Shown here: positions 15,150-21,804 of the stretch, in pieces
Layout: each line of letters opens with the position of its first letter
How positions within the stretch are numbered: position 1 is the first letter of the stretch
Notes under the pieces: generated by a model
Told to the model about the DNA's origin: nothing
Database searches by the model: none
Seen by the model: only the letters and a program-made list of their open reading frames with translations
Made by a program: the position numbers and the translations under genes
IMG/VR virus record: IMGVR_UViG_3300009790_000076
Location: 1-23,342 of that record
Strand: one strand, 5' to 3'
Length of the DNA: 23,342 nucleotides
From: a virus

Positions 15150-17195
15150 TTACCAGTAGTTGGATTTGCGGCGGCCACCGCCGGCGTCTTCCGGGGTGTC
15201 ATCGCCACCGAACAGGTCGCTTTGTTTGAGCTGGGCCTCAAGCTGATCCCAGCGTTCATCTTTCCAGGTGTGCAAGCGCAGGCTGTAGGCCGCGTGCAGG
15301 GCGTAGACTTCGCAGTCAGCCGCCTCAATGGGCTGGCCGGGCTTGTCGTGCCACACGAGCTTGCCGCCCATGCGGGCGTTGGGCGCTTTGATCACACCGG
15401 TGAGTTGCTCGTAGTAGTCGTCGCGCACGTTGGTGTACCAGTGCATGCGGCCTGGGCCTTCGCCTTGCAGGCTGAGCCTGCCGCCTTCACCGAAGATCAG
15501 GTCTTTGGCTTTGTGGGTGCCTACCTGATACACCTGCAGGCCGAATTTCGCGGCCTTGGTTTTGTGGCCGTTCTTCTTGCTGTAATCGGTTTTTCGCGGG
15601 GCGCTGAATATCTCGCGACGGCCGTAATCGTTACTGCTGCCCTTGATGGCCATGACGCCGCGCTTCTGCCGGGGGCGTACCCAGTTGTACACCTGCTCGG
15701 TGCTGTGGCCGCCGGAGTCGATACTGATGGCACGCGGGATCATCCTGAATCCGTCCGCGCTTTTGCGGGGGGTAAACAGGAAATCATCAAGCTCTTTCCA
15801 AACCGGGTCGCTGCTATCAGTGGTGCTGACCTTGGCGAAGAATTCGCCCCAGTAGATCAGCCAGCCTTCCATGCCCCTGCCCCAGGCACGCAGCACAACG
15901 GCAACGCGATCGCGTTGCACATCGATGCCGGCGGTGAGGATCAGGCCGCCGTGGGGCACCACCAGTTCGGGGTAATCCTCTGCGCGTTCGCGCAGGGCGT
16001 CCGCGTCGGGGGCTGCGGTTTCATATTCGAAGGTGCGGCCCAGCTTCTGGTTGGTGAACGTGATCAGGCCGGAAAGGTCGCCCTTCTCGGCCAGGTGATC
16101 CGCTTTCAGCTTGTCGCGCACCACATCCGCGAGGCTGGTACCCGGTACGCAGGCATATAGCTCGCCGAGCTGGGTGAAGCCAGCCTTTCCATGGAAGGGC
16201 CGTGTTGGAACCCAGCCACATAGCGGGTCGCCCTGCTCCACCGCGTTGTACACGGTGTCGCGGATGTTGGTTTGTCGCTGGTGATCATCCCAGCCGCTGC
16301 CACAGCCCGGGCAGCAATACACGGCGGTATCCGGCATGGCGCGGCCGTACACTTCGTGCACTGGGGCTTCGTCATCGGCATCCAGCCAGCTGACGTTTTC
16401 CCATGCCAGTACATGGCTCTCTTCGCATTCGTGACACACCACCGGCAGCACCCGGCAATCGGATTCACGCACGCGGTGTTCCGTTTTGCTCAGGTCCTTG
16501 ATGGTTGGGGTGCCACCCACAATCAGCTTGCTGCCGGGGTAGCGTTTCAGCCGCTCTTCCAGCAGGCCGATCGCATCCCCCTGCCGCTTCACATCCACGC
16601 TGGTATCGTCGGGTTCTTCAACTACACCCACGCCCACCGAGCTGGTGGACTTCACGTTGCCGGGGCTGTTGGAACCAACCAGTTTCAGGAAGCCGCCCGG
16701 GAAGGTTTTCAAATCCCAGCGATTGCCCGCCTTGCGGCTGGTGGTCACATCGACCACGCCTTTCATGGCAGGGGTAGCGCTGAGCGCGGGCACCAGCTTT
16801 TCATCGTGAAAGGCCTTGCCGTCTTTCTCTTTCGCGAACAGCACCATCAGCGGTGCCGGGTGGCCGTCAATGCGTTTGGCCAGGTACCCGATGAGAAAGT
16901 AAGTCCAGCCCAACTGGGCGGCTTTCATCAGGTCCACTTCATCCACGCTGGTGTCATCCAGCGCCGCGGCGACGCCCAAGAAATAAGGCGAATAATAAAA
17001 GTCGTACAGCCCAGCCAGATCACCGATGGTTTCCGGCAGGTGGTAGTGTTCCTGCATCCATTGCGCTGTCGGCACATGCCGACGGGGCCGGAATTTACTC
17101 GACGCCCTCAGTAAGACCTTTCGCAGCGTCGCCTGCAAACTCGCCAATTCGCTCAATTGCAGGTTCAACGACATCGCTAAGTGTTGCGGCATCAA
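15150..17195 (-). CDS. Terminase large subunit, lambda gpA family (up to 681 aa)
   Basis: ATPase part: MKAAQLGWTYFLIGYL (variant Walker A region, as in lambda gpA) and VGVGVVEEPDD (Walker B). Middle: paired cysteines in CHECEESH and CCPGCGSGW, a zinc-ribbon also seen in some gpA relatives. Nuclease part: LTAGIDVQRDRVAVVLRAWG, ISIDSGGHSTEQVYNW and a late DCEVYALHAAYSLRL, with acidic residues of the cos-cleaving nuclease. The enzyme pumps DNA into the prohead and makes staggered cuts at cos. The longest start (17195) overlaps the small subunit by about 100 nt; ATG at 17171 is an alternative, and homology-bearing sequence begins near FRPRRHVPTAQWMQEHYHLP. The true start is therefore uncertain. 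Confidence 0.93.
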   Translation of the reverse strand: MMPQHLAMSLNLQLSELASLQATLRKVLLRASSKFRPRRHVPTAQWMQEHYHLPETIGDLAGLYDFYYSPYFLGVAAALDDTSVDEVDLMKAAQLGWTYFLIGYLAKRIDGHPAPLMVLFAKEKDGKAFHDEKLVPALSATPAMKGVVDVTTSRKAGNRWDLKTFPGGFLKLVGSNSPGNVKSTSSVGVGVVEEPDDTSVDVKRQGDAIGLLEERLKRYPGSKLIVGGTPTIKDLSKTEHRVRESDCRVLPVVCHECEESHVLAWENVSWLDADDEAPVHEVYGRAMPDTAVYCCPGCGSGWDDHQRQTNIRDTVYNAVEQGDPLCGWVPTRPFHGKAGFTQLGELYACVPGTSLADVVRDKLKADHLAEKGDLSGLITFTNQKLGRTFEYETAAPDADALRERAEDYPELVVPHGGLILTAGIDVQRDRVAVVLRAWGRGMEGWLIYWGEFFAKVSTTDSSDPVWKELDDFLFTPRKSADGFRMIPRAISIDSGGHSTEQVYNWVRPRQKRGVMAIKGSSNDYGRREIFSAPRKTDYSKKNGHKTKAAKFGLQVYQVGTHKAKDLIFGEGGRLSLQGEGPGRMHWYTNVRDDYYEQLTGVIKAPNARMGGKLVWHDKPGQPIEAADCEVYALHAAYSLRLHTWKDERWDQLEAQLKQSDLFGGDDTPEDAGGGRRKSNYW

Positions 17196-17583
17196 TAGTG
17201 ATGCCGTGCTCCTTTTCCAGTGCCTGGCGCAGACGCTCTACCGCACCGCGAATTTCACGGTTCGCATAGCCCGCCCAATTCGTGATTGCCTGGGCAGCTT
17301 CTTCAGCCAGCACCAGCAATCCCAGTTTTTCGTTATAGGTCAGCCGACCTAACGCCGCCTTCACCTGAGCTTCCTCGGTTTTGGCAGCCGCCAGATCCGC
17401 TTGTTTCTCACCGCCCCGCCCTGCCGCGTGGGTGCGCAGGTGGTCGCAGTAATCACGCAGCCACTCAGCATAAGAGCCATCGCGGCGCAGGTCTCCATCA
17501 GATGCATGCTTGCTCGCCGCCTGCTGGCTAATACCAACCAGCCGCGCGAAGCCAGAAGCCGTTGCTTGTGCATCAAGATCCAT
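17095..17583 (-). CDS. Terminase small subunit, Nu1-like (162 aa)
   Basis: I choose ATG 17583; an in-frame TTG at 17595 lacks a ribosome site, and GGTGG lies five nt before the ATG. The N-terminus has a helix-turn-helix typical of Nu1 (ASGFARLVGISQQAASKHASDG), which would bind cos-proximal sites. A middle acidic helix (KQADLAAAKTEEAQVKAALGRL) and a C-terminal helical part likely carry oligomerisation and large-subunit contacts. The C-terminus overlaps the large subunit frame. The location directly after the candidate cosN at 17652-17663 is as in lambda. Confidence 0.88.
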   Translation of the reverse strand: MDLDAQATASGFARLVGISQQAASKHASDGDLRRDGSYAEWLRDYCDHLRTHAAGRGGEKQADLAAAKTEEAQVKAALGRLTYNEKLGLLVLAEEAAQAITNWAGYANREIRGAVERLRQALEKEHGITIDAATLSDVVEPAIERIGEFAGDAAKGLTEGVE

Positions 17584-17643
17584 GGAAACCACCAATAATC
17601 GGGGAACAACTACAACCCCCTATAGAAACCCACATCTGCAAAC

Positions 17644-17663
17644 AACCCGCGCTCTGCGCACCC
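17644..17663 (-). other. Candidate cosN packaging site
   Basis: Between Rz and the small terminase, the minus strand reads GGGTGCGCAGAG followed by CGCGGGTT. Lambda cosN reads GGGCGGCGACCT followed by CGCGGGTT, so the flank is identical over eight bases and the first three of the putative 12-nt overhang agree. The position between lysis and terminase genes is the lambda position. Cleavage is not shown. Confidence 0.5.
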
Positions 17664-17698
17664 GTATGCGTTAGCCGCCAGGGAGGACCCGCGCCCTG

Positions 17699-18202
17699 TT
17701 ATCGCCCACAAAACGACCAGCTTGCCCCTTCCGGTTCACAAACCGTGCACACATAATCTTGCAACCAGCTCAGCGCTCGGAGTCCTTCGTCTCCGTCTTG
17801 GGTGATGGTGACAATTCTTCCAGCATGCGCTGGGTCAAGTTCGGCTCGCGGGGCTGCATCACCCAGGCTTCCGGTGGTGGCCGGTGCGGGGGCTTTACAA
17901 CCGTTGGTGATGACTGACAGCCGACGATCACCAGACTGGACATCAGCAAGCAGCTTGCGCTCAGCAGCTTCCGCACGGGCCTTCTCCTCTTGGTGCAACT
18001 GGCTCAGGTTAGCCAGCTGGGTGTTCAGCTTGTTCTGCTCAACAGTGAAATACGCCTGGTCCACAATCACATCCAGCGCCACTTCCTCGCGGTACTCGGC
18101 AAAGGTCTTCCCAACCATGGCGCGGCCCGTAAGCAGGCCTACACCGTAGATCCCAGCAACCACCAACAGAATGGCCACGCCACGAACCGTTGCCGCGCTC
18201 AC
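17699..18202 (-). CDS. i-spanin Rz-like (167 aa)
   Basis: The start is GTG 18202, overlapping the endopeptidase stop as GTGA. An N-terminal signal-anchor (residues about 7-26, VAILLVVAGIYGVGLLTG) is followed by a periplasmic coiled coil (QNKLNTQLANLSQLHQEEKARAEAAE) and a C-terminal region with GRIVTITQDGDEGLRALSWLQDYV, typical of Rz proteins. With Rz1 it would fuse inner and outer membranes in the last lysis step. The C-terminus is cysteine-rich (CTVC and SFCGR), allowing covalent dimers. The Rz1 gene is wholly nested in the +1 frame. The gene ends about 35 nt before the candidate cos site. Confidence 0.88.
   Translation of the reverse strand: MSAATVRGVAILLVVAGIYGVGLLTGRAMVGKTFAEYREEVALDVIVDQAYFTVEQNKLNTQLANLSQLHQEEKARAEAAERKLLADVQSGDRRLSVITNGCKAPAPATTGSLGDAAPRAELDPAHAGRIVTITQDGDEGLRALSWLQDYVCTVCEPEGASWSFCGR
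17770..17976 (-). CDS. o-spanin Rz1-like lipoprotein nested in Rz (68 aa)
   Basis: GTG 17976 has AGGAG eight nt upstream, in the +1 frame relative to Rz. The protein starts with a positively charged signal peptide (MRKLLSASCLLMSSLVIVGC) with lipobox IVGC at Cys20. A proline-rich mature part (KPPHRPPPEAW) follows. This is the classical Rz1 form, an outer-membrane lipoprotein that binds the Rz C-terminus. Complete nesting within Rz is as in lambda. Confidence 0.87.
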   Translation of the reverse strand: MRKLLSASCLLMSSLVIVGCQSSPTVVKPPHRPPPEAWVMQPREPNLTQRMLEELSPSPKTETKDSER

Positions 18203-18585
18203 CGGTAAACCCGCCGGTCTAGCTCGAAGTGAGCACCGTCTTTCAGGGTGCGCCAGTCTCCACCCCAGATAACGGCGACGCCAAGCTCAGCCGCCGCAGC
18301 CTTAATAGCTTCAGCAATCTGCTCGTAGTACTGCCAATCCCAAGAGCCTTGCCCATCAGGGTAAGCCAGCACATCAATGGCATGGCCCGTCAGATGACGG
18401 CTGTTCAGCGTCTGGCTGTCACCATCGGCCACTTCCTGCTTTTGCTCGGCCAGGGTTCGCTCACCATCGGTGATACCAAAATCGACAGGAGACAACTGGA
18501 GAGCTCGCACTGCCAGCATGGCAAGGTGTGGATGAACCTCAGCCAAGTGCCCCATCGAGCGCTTGCTGAACTTGTGCCCCATCAT
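18199..18585 (-). CDS. Endolysin, M15-family peptidase (128 aa)
   Basis: The start is ATG 18585 (or the adjacent ATG 18582), overlapping the holin stop in TGATGATG. AAGGA lies about ten nt upstream. Zinc ligands are visible as His64 and Asp71 in SRHLTGHAIDV and His119 in DGAHFEL, the SxHxxGxAxD and HxE/L-type motifs of M15 L-alanyl-D-glutamate or D-Ala-D-Ala peptidases. The N-terminal ITDGERTLAEQKQEV also fits the family. There is no signal peptide, so release through the holin is expected. It would cut peptide cross-links in peptidoglycan. It sits in the canonical holin-endolysin-spanin order. Confidence 0.92.
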   Translation of the reverse strand: MMGHKFSKRSMGHLAEVHPHLAMLAVRALQLSPVDFGITDGERTLAEQKQEVADGDSQTLNSRHLTGHAIDVLAYPDGQGSWDWQYYEQIAEAIKAAAAELGVAVIWGGDWRTLKDGAHFELDRRVYR

Positions 18586-18929
18586 CAGCCTGTTTTCCTT
18601 TTGGCGAACATGATGGCCCACTCACTAGCAGCCTTGGTGCCCACAAATCCCAGCGACCCACCAATGAAGTTACCCATCGCCACTGGCGCACCAGTGGCTT
18701 CCAGGCCGTAAGAAACCGTGACCGCAATGAACCCGCAGGTCAGGCCTTCCAGTAACATTCGAAGCCAGTCAATCGGTCGCACCTCTTCACCATCCTCGCG
18801 TTGCTGATAATGCCGGTACACGTACCCGAGCATCGCGCCAAAGGCGCCCATGGCCAGGGCCCATGCATGCCGTGCCAGATCGCCGCCGGCACTCACTAGC
18901 TGTGCCCACAGCCCCGGATCGTCTTGCAT
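18585..18929 (-). CDS. Holin, lambda S-like three-helix type (114 aa)
   Basis: I start at ATG 18929, after a GGTGGGGG site. A longer frame to 19130 would translate three terminator hairpins and is rejected. Three hydrophobic segments appear near residues 22-38 (AWALAMGAFGAMLGYVY), 60-77 (LEGLTCGFIAVTVSYGL) and 84-100 (AMGNFIGGSLGFVGTKA), followed by a basic tail (KRKTG). This fits class I holins such as lambda S, which permeabilise the inner membrane at a set time. Lambda S uses a dual start; no obvious antiholin start is seen here. It overlaps the endolysin gene start. Confidence 0.85.
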   Translation of the reverse strand: MQDDPGLWAQLVSAGGDLARHAWALAMGAFGAMLGYVYRHYQQREDGEEVRPIDWLRMLLEGLTCGFIAVTVSYGLEATGAPVAMGNFIGGSLGFVGTKAASEWAIMFAKRKTG

Positions 18930-18949
18930 AAAGCCCCCACCACCAGAAA

Positions 18950-18973
18950 TAAAAAGCCCCGCCGAAGCGGGAC
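18950..18973 (-). terminator. Late-leader terminator 3 (holin-proximal)
   Basis: The minus strand has CCCGC-TTCG-GCGGG followed by GCTTTTT. The stem is short (5 bp plus an extra G-C pair beyond a mismatch) but has a stable UUCG loop and a T5 tract. It lies about 20 nt before the holin start. Confidence 0.7.
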
Positions 18974-18983
18974 CGGGAGAAAC

Positions 18984-19014
18984 AAAAAAGCCCGCAGGCA
19001 TAAACCAGCGGGCT
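18984..19014 (-). terminator. Late-leader terminator 2
   Basis: The minus strand has AGCCCGC and GCGGGCT arms (7 bp, 12-nt loop) followed by six T then GTTTCT. The distal 16 bases are identical to those of the terminator before the tape measure gene. Confidence 0.78.
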
Positions 19015-19028
19015 CGAATTACAGGCAT

Positions 19029-19060
19029 AAAAAAACCCGCCGAGATTTCTCTGGGCGGGC
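19029..19060 (-). terminator. Late-leader terminator 1 (promoter-proximal)
   Basis: The minus strand has CCCGCC/GGCGGG arms extended by AGA/TCT past one mismatch around a GAAA tetraloop, then a T7 tract. The plus-strand reading also has four T after the stem, so it may work both ways. Confidence 0.82.
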
Positions 19061-19077
19061 TTTTCCACGATGGGAAA

Positions 19078-19106
19078 ATGATGGTCGTTTTTGTCCCGGT
19101 CGTCAA
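19078..19106 (-). promoter_or_regulatory. Candidate late promoter (pR'-like)
   Basis: On the minus strand TTGACG (19106-19101) and CATCAT (19083-19078) are 17 nt apart. A second TTGAC box (19114-19109) lies eight bases upstream, possibly an antiterminator-binding repeat. The position after the Q-like gene and before the three terminators is that of lambda pR'. The -10 box is imperfect, as expected if pausing or Q assists. Confidence 0.5.
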
Positions 19107-19136
19107 CAGGTCAAGAGAAGAAAAATACAAATTCTC

Positions 19137-19733
19137 TCACGCCGCCATATCGGCGAACTGGTGCCACAGGTGCCGGAGCACTTTTTCCTCACAGGTAAAC
19201 AGCGTCGTCATCATGTCGTCAGCACGCGCAGCCCACGTTTCACCAAACCGGCTCTTGCTAATCTTGGCAATCGCCGCCCGATTCCTCACCGTCAGCACGC
19301 TCTGCCCTGTCGCCTTGCAGGCCGAACAATCCACCCACCGGTCCGCCATCCGCAACAACTCACCATCATCCGACATTTCCGGCTCCTGCTGCCACACCTT
19401 GCCACGCCCGCCACACGGGCTGCACCGCATCGGGTGAACCAGCTCAAACACACACAGCGTCGCCAGGCCCTCACAGTAATCCGTCTTCCAGCCACTGCGC
19501 ATACACCGCCGCCGGAACTCAGTCTGCACCCAGCCGGCCAAGGCCAGCTGCGCCTGGTTGTCATCACAGAACTTTGCCCGCCCCACTAACTCAGCCTCAA
19601 CAGGCAGGTTACCCATTCCCATAGCGCCCGCCACATCCTGTGGCGTCACTAGCACCACACTCCCACCAAAGCCACCACCATCAATCAGTAGCCCTTTAGC
19701 CGTCATCTTTGCCATCAACCGGATCGGATTCAT
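19137..19733 (-). CDS. Q-like late antitermination protein candidate (198 aa)
   Basis: ATG 19733 has AGGGGTG about seven nt upstream. The protein has a helical N-terminal half and a zinc-ribbon-like pair of knuckles: Cys104 and Cys107 in CSPCGGRG, and Cys136 and Cys139 in CSACKATG. The C-terminal half is basic and helical (NRAAIAKISKSRFGETW, CEEKVLRHLWHQF). CxxCxGxG knuckles before a basic tail are typical of phage 82-type antitermination proteins. The gene is directly followed by a candidate promoter and three terminators, then lysis genes, which is the Q genetic context. I infer that it binds polymerase or promoter DNA and lets it pass terminators. The family call is from pattern and context, not alignment. 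Confidence 0.7.
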   Translation of the reverse strand: MNPIRLMAKMTAKGLLIDGGGFGGSVVLVTPQDVAGAMGMGNLPVEAELVGRAKFCDDNQAQLALAGWVQTEFRRRCMRSGWKTDYCEGLATLCVFELVHPMRCSPCGGRGKVWQQEPEMSDDGELLRMADRWVDCSACKATGQSVLTVRNRAAIAKISKSRFGETWAARADDMMTTLFTCEEKVLRHLWHQFADMAA

Positions 19734-19851
19734 AAAACACCCCTGACCATTTTTGAATTGTTTGTCGTGGAACATGAAAAAATAGAAGGCCGGATGCAGG
19801 CCGGAGGGTAAGCCGGAGGGCAAGCATCCATTAACTGACTGATAAATAAGA

Positions 19852-19995
19852 AAAGGCCGGAGGGCCGGAAGGGCCGGAGGGTGTTTCTCGCGTGTGGGTA
19901 CAACAAAACGAGATAGTTGCTATCCACCACACCACATAACACGCACACACGCACGCGCGCGTTACCCCTCCGGCCCTTCCGGCCCTCCGGCCTTT
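19852..19995. repeat. Perfect 30-bp inverted repeat at the core of the array
   Basis: The arms 19852-19881 and 19966-19995 are exact reverse complements over 30 bases, starting AAAGGCCGGAGGG and ending CCCTCCGGCCTTT, with an 84-nt centre. Each arm contains three CCGGAGGG-type units. The structure could extrude as a cruciform or fold as a very stable hairpin in RNA. Confidence 0.9.
19939..19962. other. Alternating purine-pyrimidine tract (Z-DNA-prone)
   Basis: Twenty-four consecutive bases alternate purine and pyrimidine, beginning ACACGCACAC and ending CGCGCGCGT-like, inside the centre of the inverted repeat. Such tracts favour the Z form under supercoiling and can flank easily opened DNA. 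The functional role is unknown. Confidence 0.6.
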
Positions 19996-20057
19996 CGTTA
20001 CTATTCAACGGCTTACGAAAAACCGAACCTCCGGCCACCCTCCGGCCTACCTCCGGC

Positions 20058-21716
20058 CTAGTCATGTGCTGGCTCCAAATTCTTCGCCCAGCGATCAGCA
20101 AAGCCACCCAGCCACTCCTTCTGCGCCGTGCCCGTCGGGGGCTCATCCACCTGAATAAACGTGCCCTTGCGCTCGTTAACACCCTGCTGATACTTCACAT
20201 CGCGCCGCCGGCGCTCCCTACCGGAAAGGGCATTGGAAAACCGCTCACGCGTCATCGCACGCTCACCCGCATCCGAACACCACTGCCGATACACCTGGTA
20301 CAGATGCATCACCAGGCAAGTCTCATAGGGATACCGGGGCGCCAAGTGCCCAGCCTTCCACTCCATGTGGAACAGATCCCAACTCGGCCTACCAAAATCA
20401 ATCAACCGAGCCTTCGCCTCAGTCATCGGCGGCTCCCGGTGCGTATCAAACGCCGCAGCCGTTTCCTCCCCCCGGTCCTGCCACTGCATACCGCGGCGAA
20501 CCAGCCAGCCATAGAACGCTTCCACACCCCCGTTGTTCACCTCATGCAACACACCCTGCTTCAAAGACTCAGGCAACTTAGTGCAAGGCCACACAACGAG
20601 CATTCGGCGGTCAGTAGGCTCCACAGGGAAAGGTTGGATCTCATTAGAAAGGAACGCCGCATTCATGTGGTTAGCCTCTTCCCAGCCACTCACAAACTTC
20701 TTCTCGATGCGGTGCGTCTCACCGGTAATCATGTGCTTCAGCGTACCGGTGTGGCTGTACTTCTGATCGCGGCTGAAAATCTCCTCAAACAGCCCGAAGA
20801 GCTTCTGGCTGCGCCAATCCGTGTACTGCGATTCCAACTGGTGCTGCCCCAGCGTCGCCGCATACTCACCGTACATTGGCTTAATAACCCGCTCGAACAG
20901 CAAACTCTTGCCCGTGCCCTGCGTCTCCGAATGCATCAGCACCGCAGTCGCCATCTTCGCCCCCACATGCTGCAGCGGGTAAGCAAACCAGCACATCAAC
21001 CACTCAAACACCACAGGGTCGTTATTACACAAATGATCAACCAACTGGCGGATGTGGTCGCACCGGCCAGGGGCATTCACCGGCTTCAACGGCAGCCCCC
21101 GGAACATATTGATATAGCCATCTTCAGGCCGGTGCTGCTGAATCGGGTCGAACACCAACTTCTCGCGGTCAATAACCTCGCGCTCAGGGTGCTCCAACCA
21201 CTGCGAATACCAACGGTGTAGCATCGGCTTCAAATCATTCAACGGCACCACCTCACGCCGCTCACGGTCCCAAGCATTCTGCGAAGGGTAAAGCAGCACA
21301 TACCGCCGCAACGCTTGCGACAGCTCCCCTCCCCCCCTTTTTTGGGCGGCAGACGCCTCACGGCACACATCCGCGTGCTTCACCGTCCGGCGCTGGTCGC
21401 TGTCCTTCCACTGCTTATAAACATCACTACCGAGCCAATCCCTGACCTGCTTTTCCTTCAGCAGCTTCTTTTCATGCGTATCCCAAATGCGCCCTTCAGG
21501 CACCGTCCACGCAAACCGCTTAAAGGCTTCATCAAGGTCTGGCACCTCGGCCACATCAGAATCGGAGCTCCCAACATCAGAGGGCGCGGGAGACCCGGAA
21601 TCATTAGCAGCAGCCTGTAACGCAGCAGCCAGCTGCTCCTTCAACAACACCTTTACTTTGGCCTTACCCAGCTCAGCAACCAGGTCATTCCAATCACCAT
21701 GCCAGGGCTCAGTCAC
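20058..21716 (-). CDS. SF3-like replicative helicase, DUF5906-type (552 aa)
   Basis: The start is GTG 21716 with GGGGG six nt upstream. Residues 264-271 (ETQGTGKS) form Walker A. LFGLFEEIF (about 307-315) is the likely Walker B, LSNEIQPF (356-363) a sensor-1 asparagine region, and DRRMLVVWP (369-377) a probable arginine finger. The N-terminal third contains a D/S-rich linker (about 38-62) and WTVPEGRIWD. The C-terminal domain (about 440-552) may bind DNA. Such proteins act as ring helicases in phage and plasmid replication, often next to a Toprim primase as here. The stop codon lies within the mirrored CCGGAGGG array, which could be its binding site. The origin-binding role is an inference. 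Confidence 0.85.
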   Translation of the reverse strand: MTEPWHGDWNDLVAELGKAKVKVLLKEQLAAALQAAANDSGSPAPSDVGSSDSDVAEVPDLDEAFKRFAWTVPEGRIWDTHEKKLLKEKQVRDWLGSDVYKQWKDSDQRRTVKHADVCREASAAQKRGGGELSQALRRYVLLYPSQNAWDRERREVVPLNDLKPMLHRWYSQWLEHPEREVIDREKLVFDPIQQHRPEDGYINMFRGLPLKPVNAPGRCDHIRQLVDHLCNNDPVVFEWLMCWFAYPLQHVGAKMATAVLMHSETQGTGKSLLFERVIKPMYGEYAATLGQHQLESQYTDWRSQKLFGLFEEIFSRDQKYSHTGTLKHMITGETHRIEKKFVSGWEEANHMNAAFLSNEIQPFPVEPTDRRMLVVWPCTKLPESLKQGVLHEVNNGGVEAFYGWLVRRGMQWQDRGEETAAAFDTHREPPMTEAKARLIDFGRPSWDLFHMEWKAGHLAPRYPYETCLVMHLYQVYRQWCSDAGERAMTRERFSNALSGRERRRRDVKYQQGVNERKGTFIQVDEPPTGTAQKEWLGGFADRWAKNLEPAHD

Positions 21717-21738
21717 ACATCACCCCCATGCAGCCGGC

Positions 21739-21767
21739 TTGCCTTATCGGCCCCCGGCCATTACAAA
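21739..21767 (+). promoter_or_regulatory. Candidate promoter of the plus-strand membrane protein gene
   Basis: TTGCCT at 21739-21744 and TACAAA at 21762-21767 are 17 nt apart, matching sigma70 boxes moderately. It would drive the solitary plus-strand gene starting at 21805. Confidence 0.35.
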
Positions 21768-21804
21768 CAACAGAGGAACTCGTAAAAACACCACTGGGGG
21801 GAAA

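Larger units (their letters stand above)
19788..20056. repeat. Mirrored array of CCGGAGGG units (candidate origin or structured element)
   Basis: The gene-free stretch 19734-20057 holds units CCGGA(A)GGG starting at 19791 (degenerate), 19801, 19813, 19857, 19865 and 19874. Inverted CC(C)T(T)CCGG units start at 19966, 19974, 19983, 20028, 20038 and 20050. Each half has three spaced units, a gap of about 36 nt and three abutting units, in mirror order. The last unit touches the helicase stop codon. The left gap is AT-rich (ATTAACTGACTGATAAATAA). Location next to helicase and primase genes suggests iterons of a replication origin, but an RNA structure or operator is also possible. Confidence 0.85.

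Noticed and set aside
13675-16160. Two plus-strand open frames of 487 and 470 codons opposite portal and large terminase
   Set aside because: Both lie entirely antisense to firmly identified genes and have shadow-like composition.
18930-19130. 67-residue N-terminal extension of the holin
   Set aside because: It would translate three terminator hairpins and low-complexity sequence; the ATG at 18929 gives a normal lambda S-like holin.
19788-20056. CRISPR array
   Set aside because: The units are only 8-9 nt, occur in both orientations and have no regular spacers or cas genes.
19730-20182. 150-codon minus-strand frame across the repeat array
   Set aside because: It is antisense-like, arginine- and proline-rich from the repeats, out of frame with the helicase end and covers the whole mirrored array.
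19917-21221. 434-codon plus-strand frame opposite the helicase
   Set aside because: It runs through the repeat array and is antisense to conserved helicase motifs. The composition is leucine-, arginine- and histidine-rich without domains.
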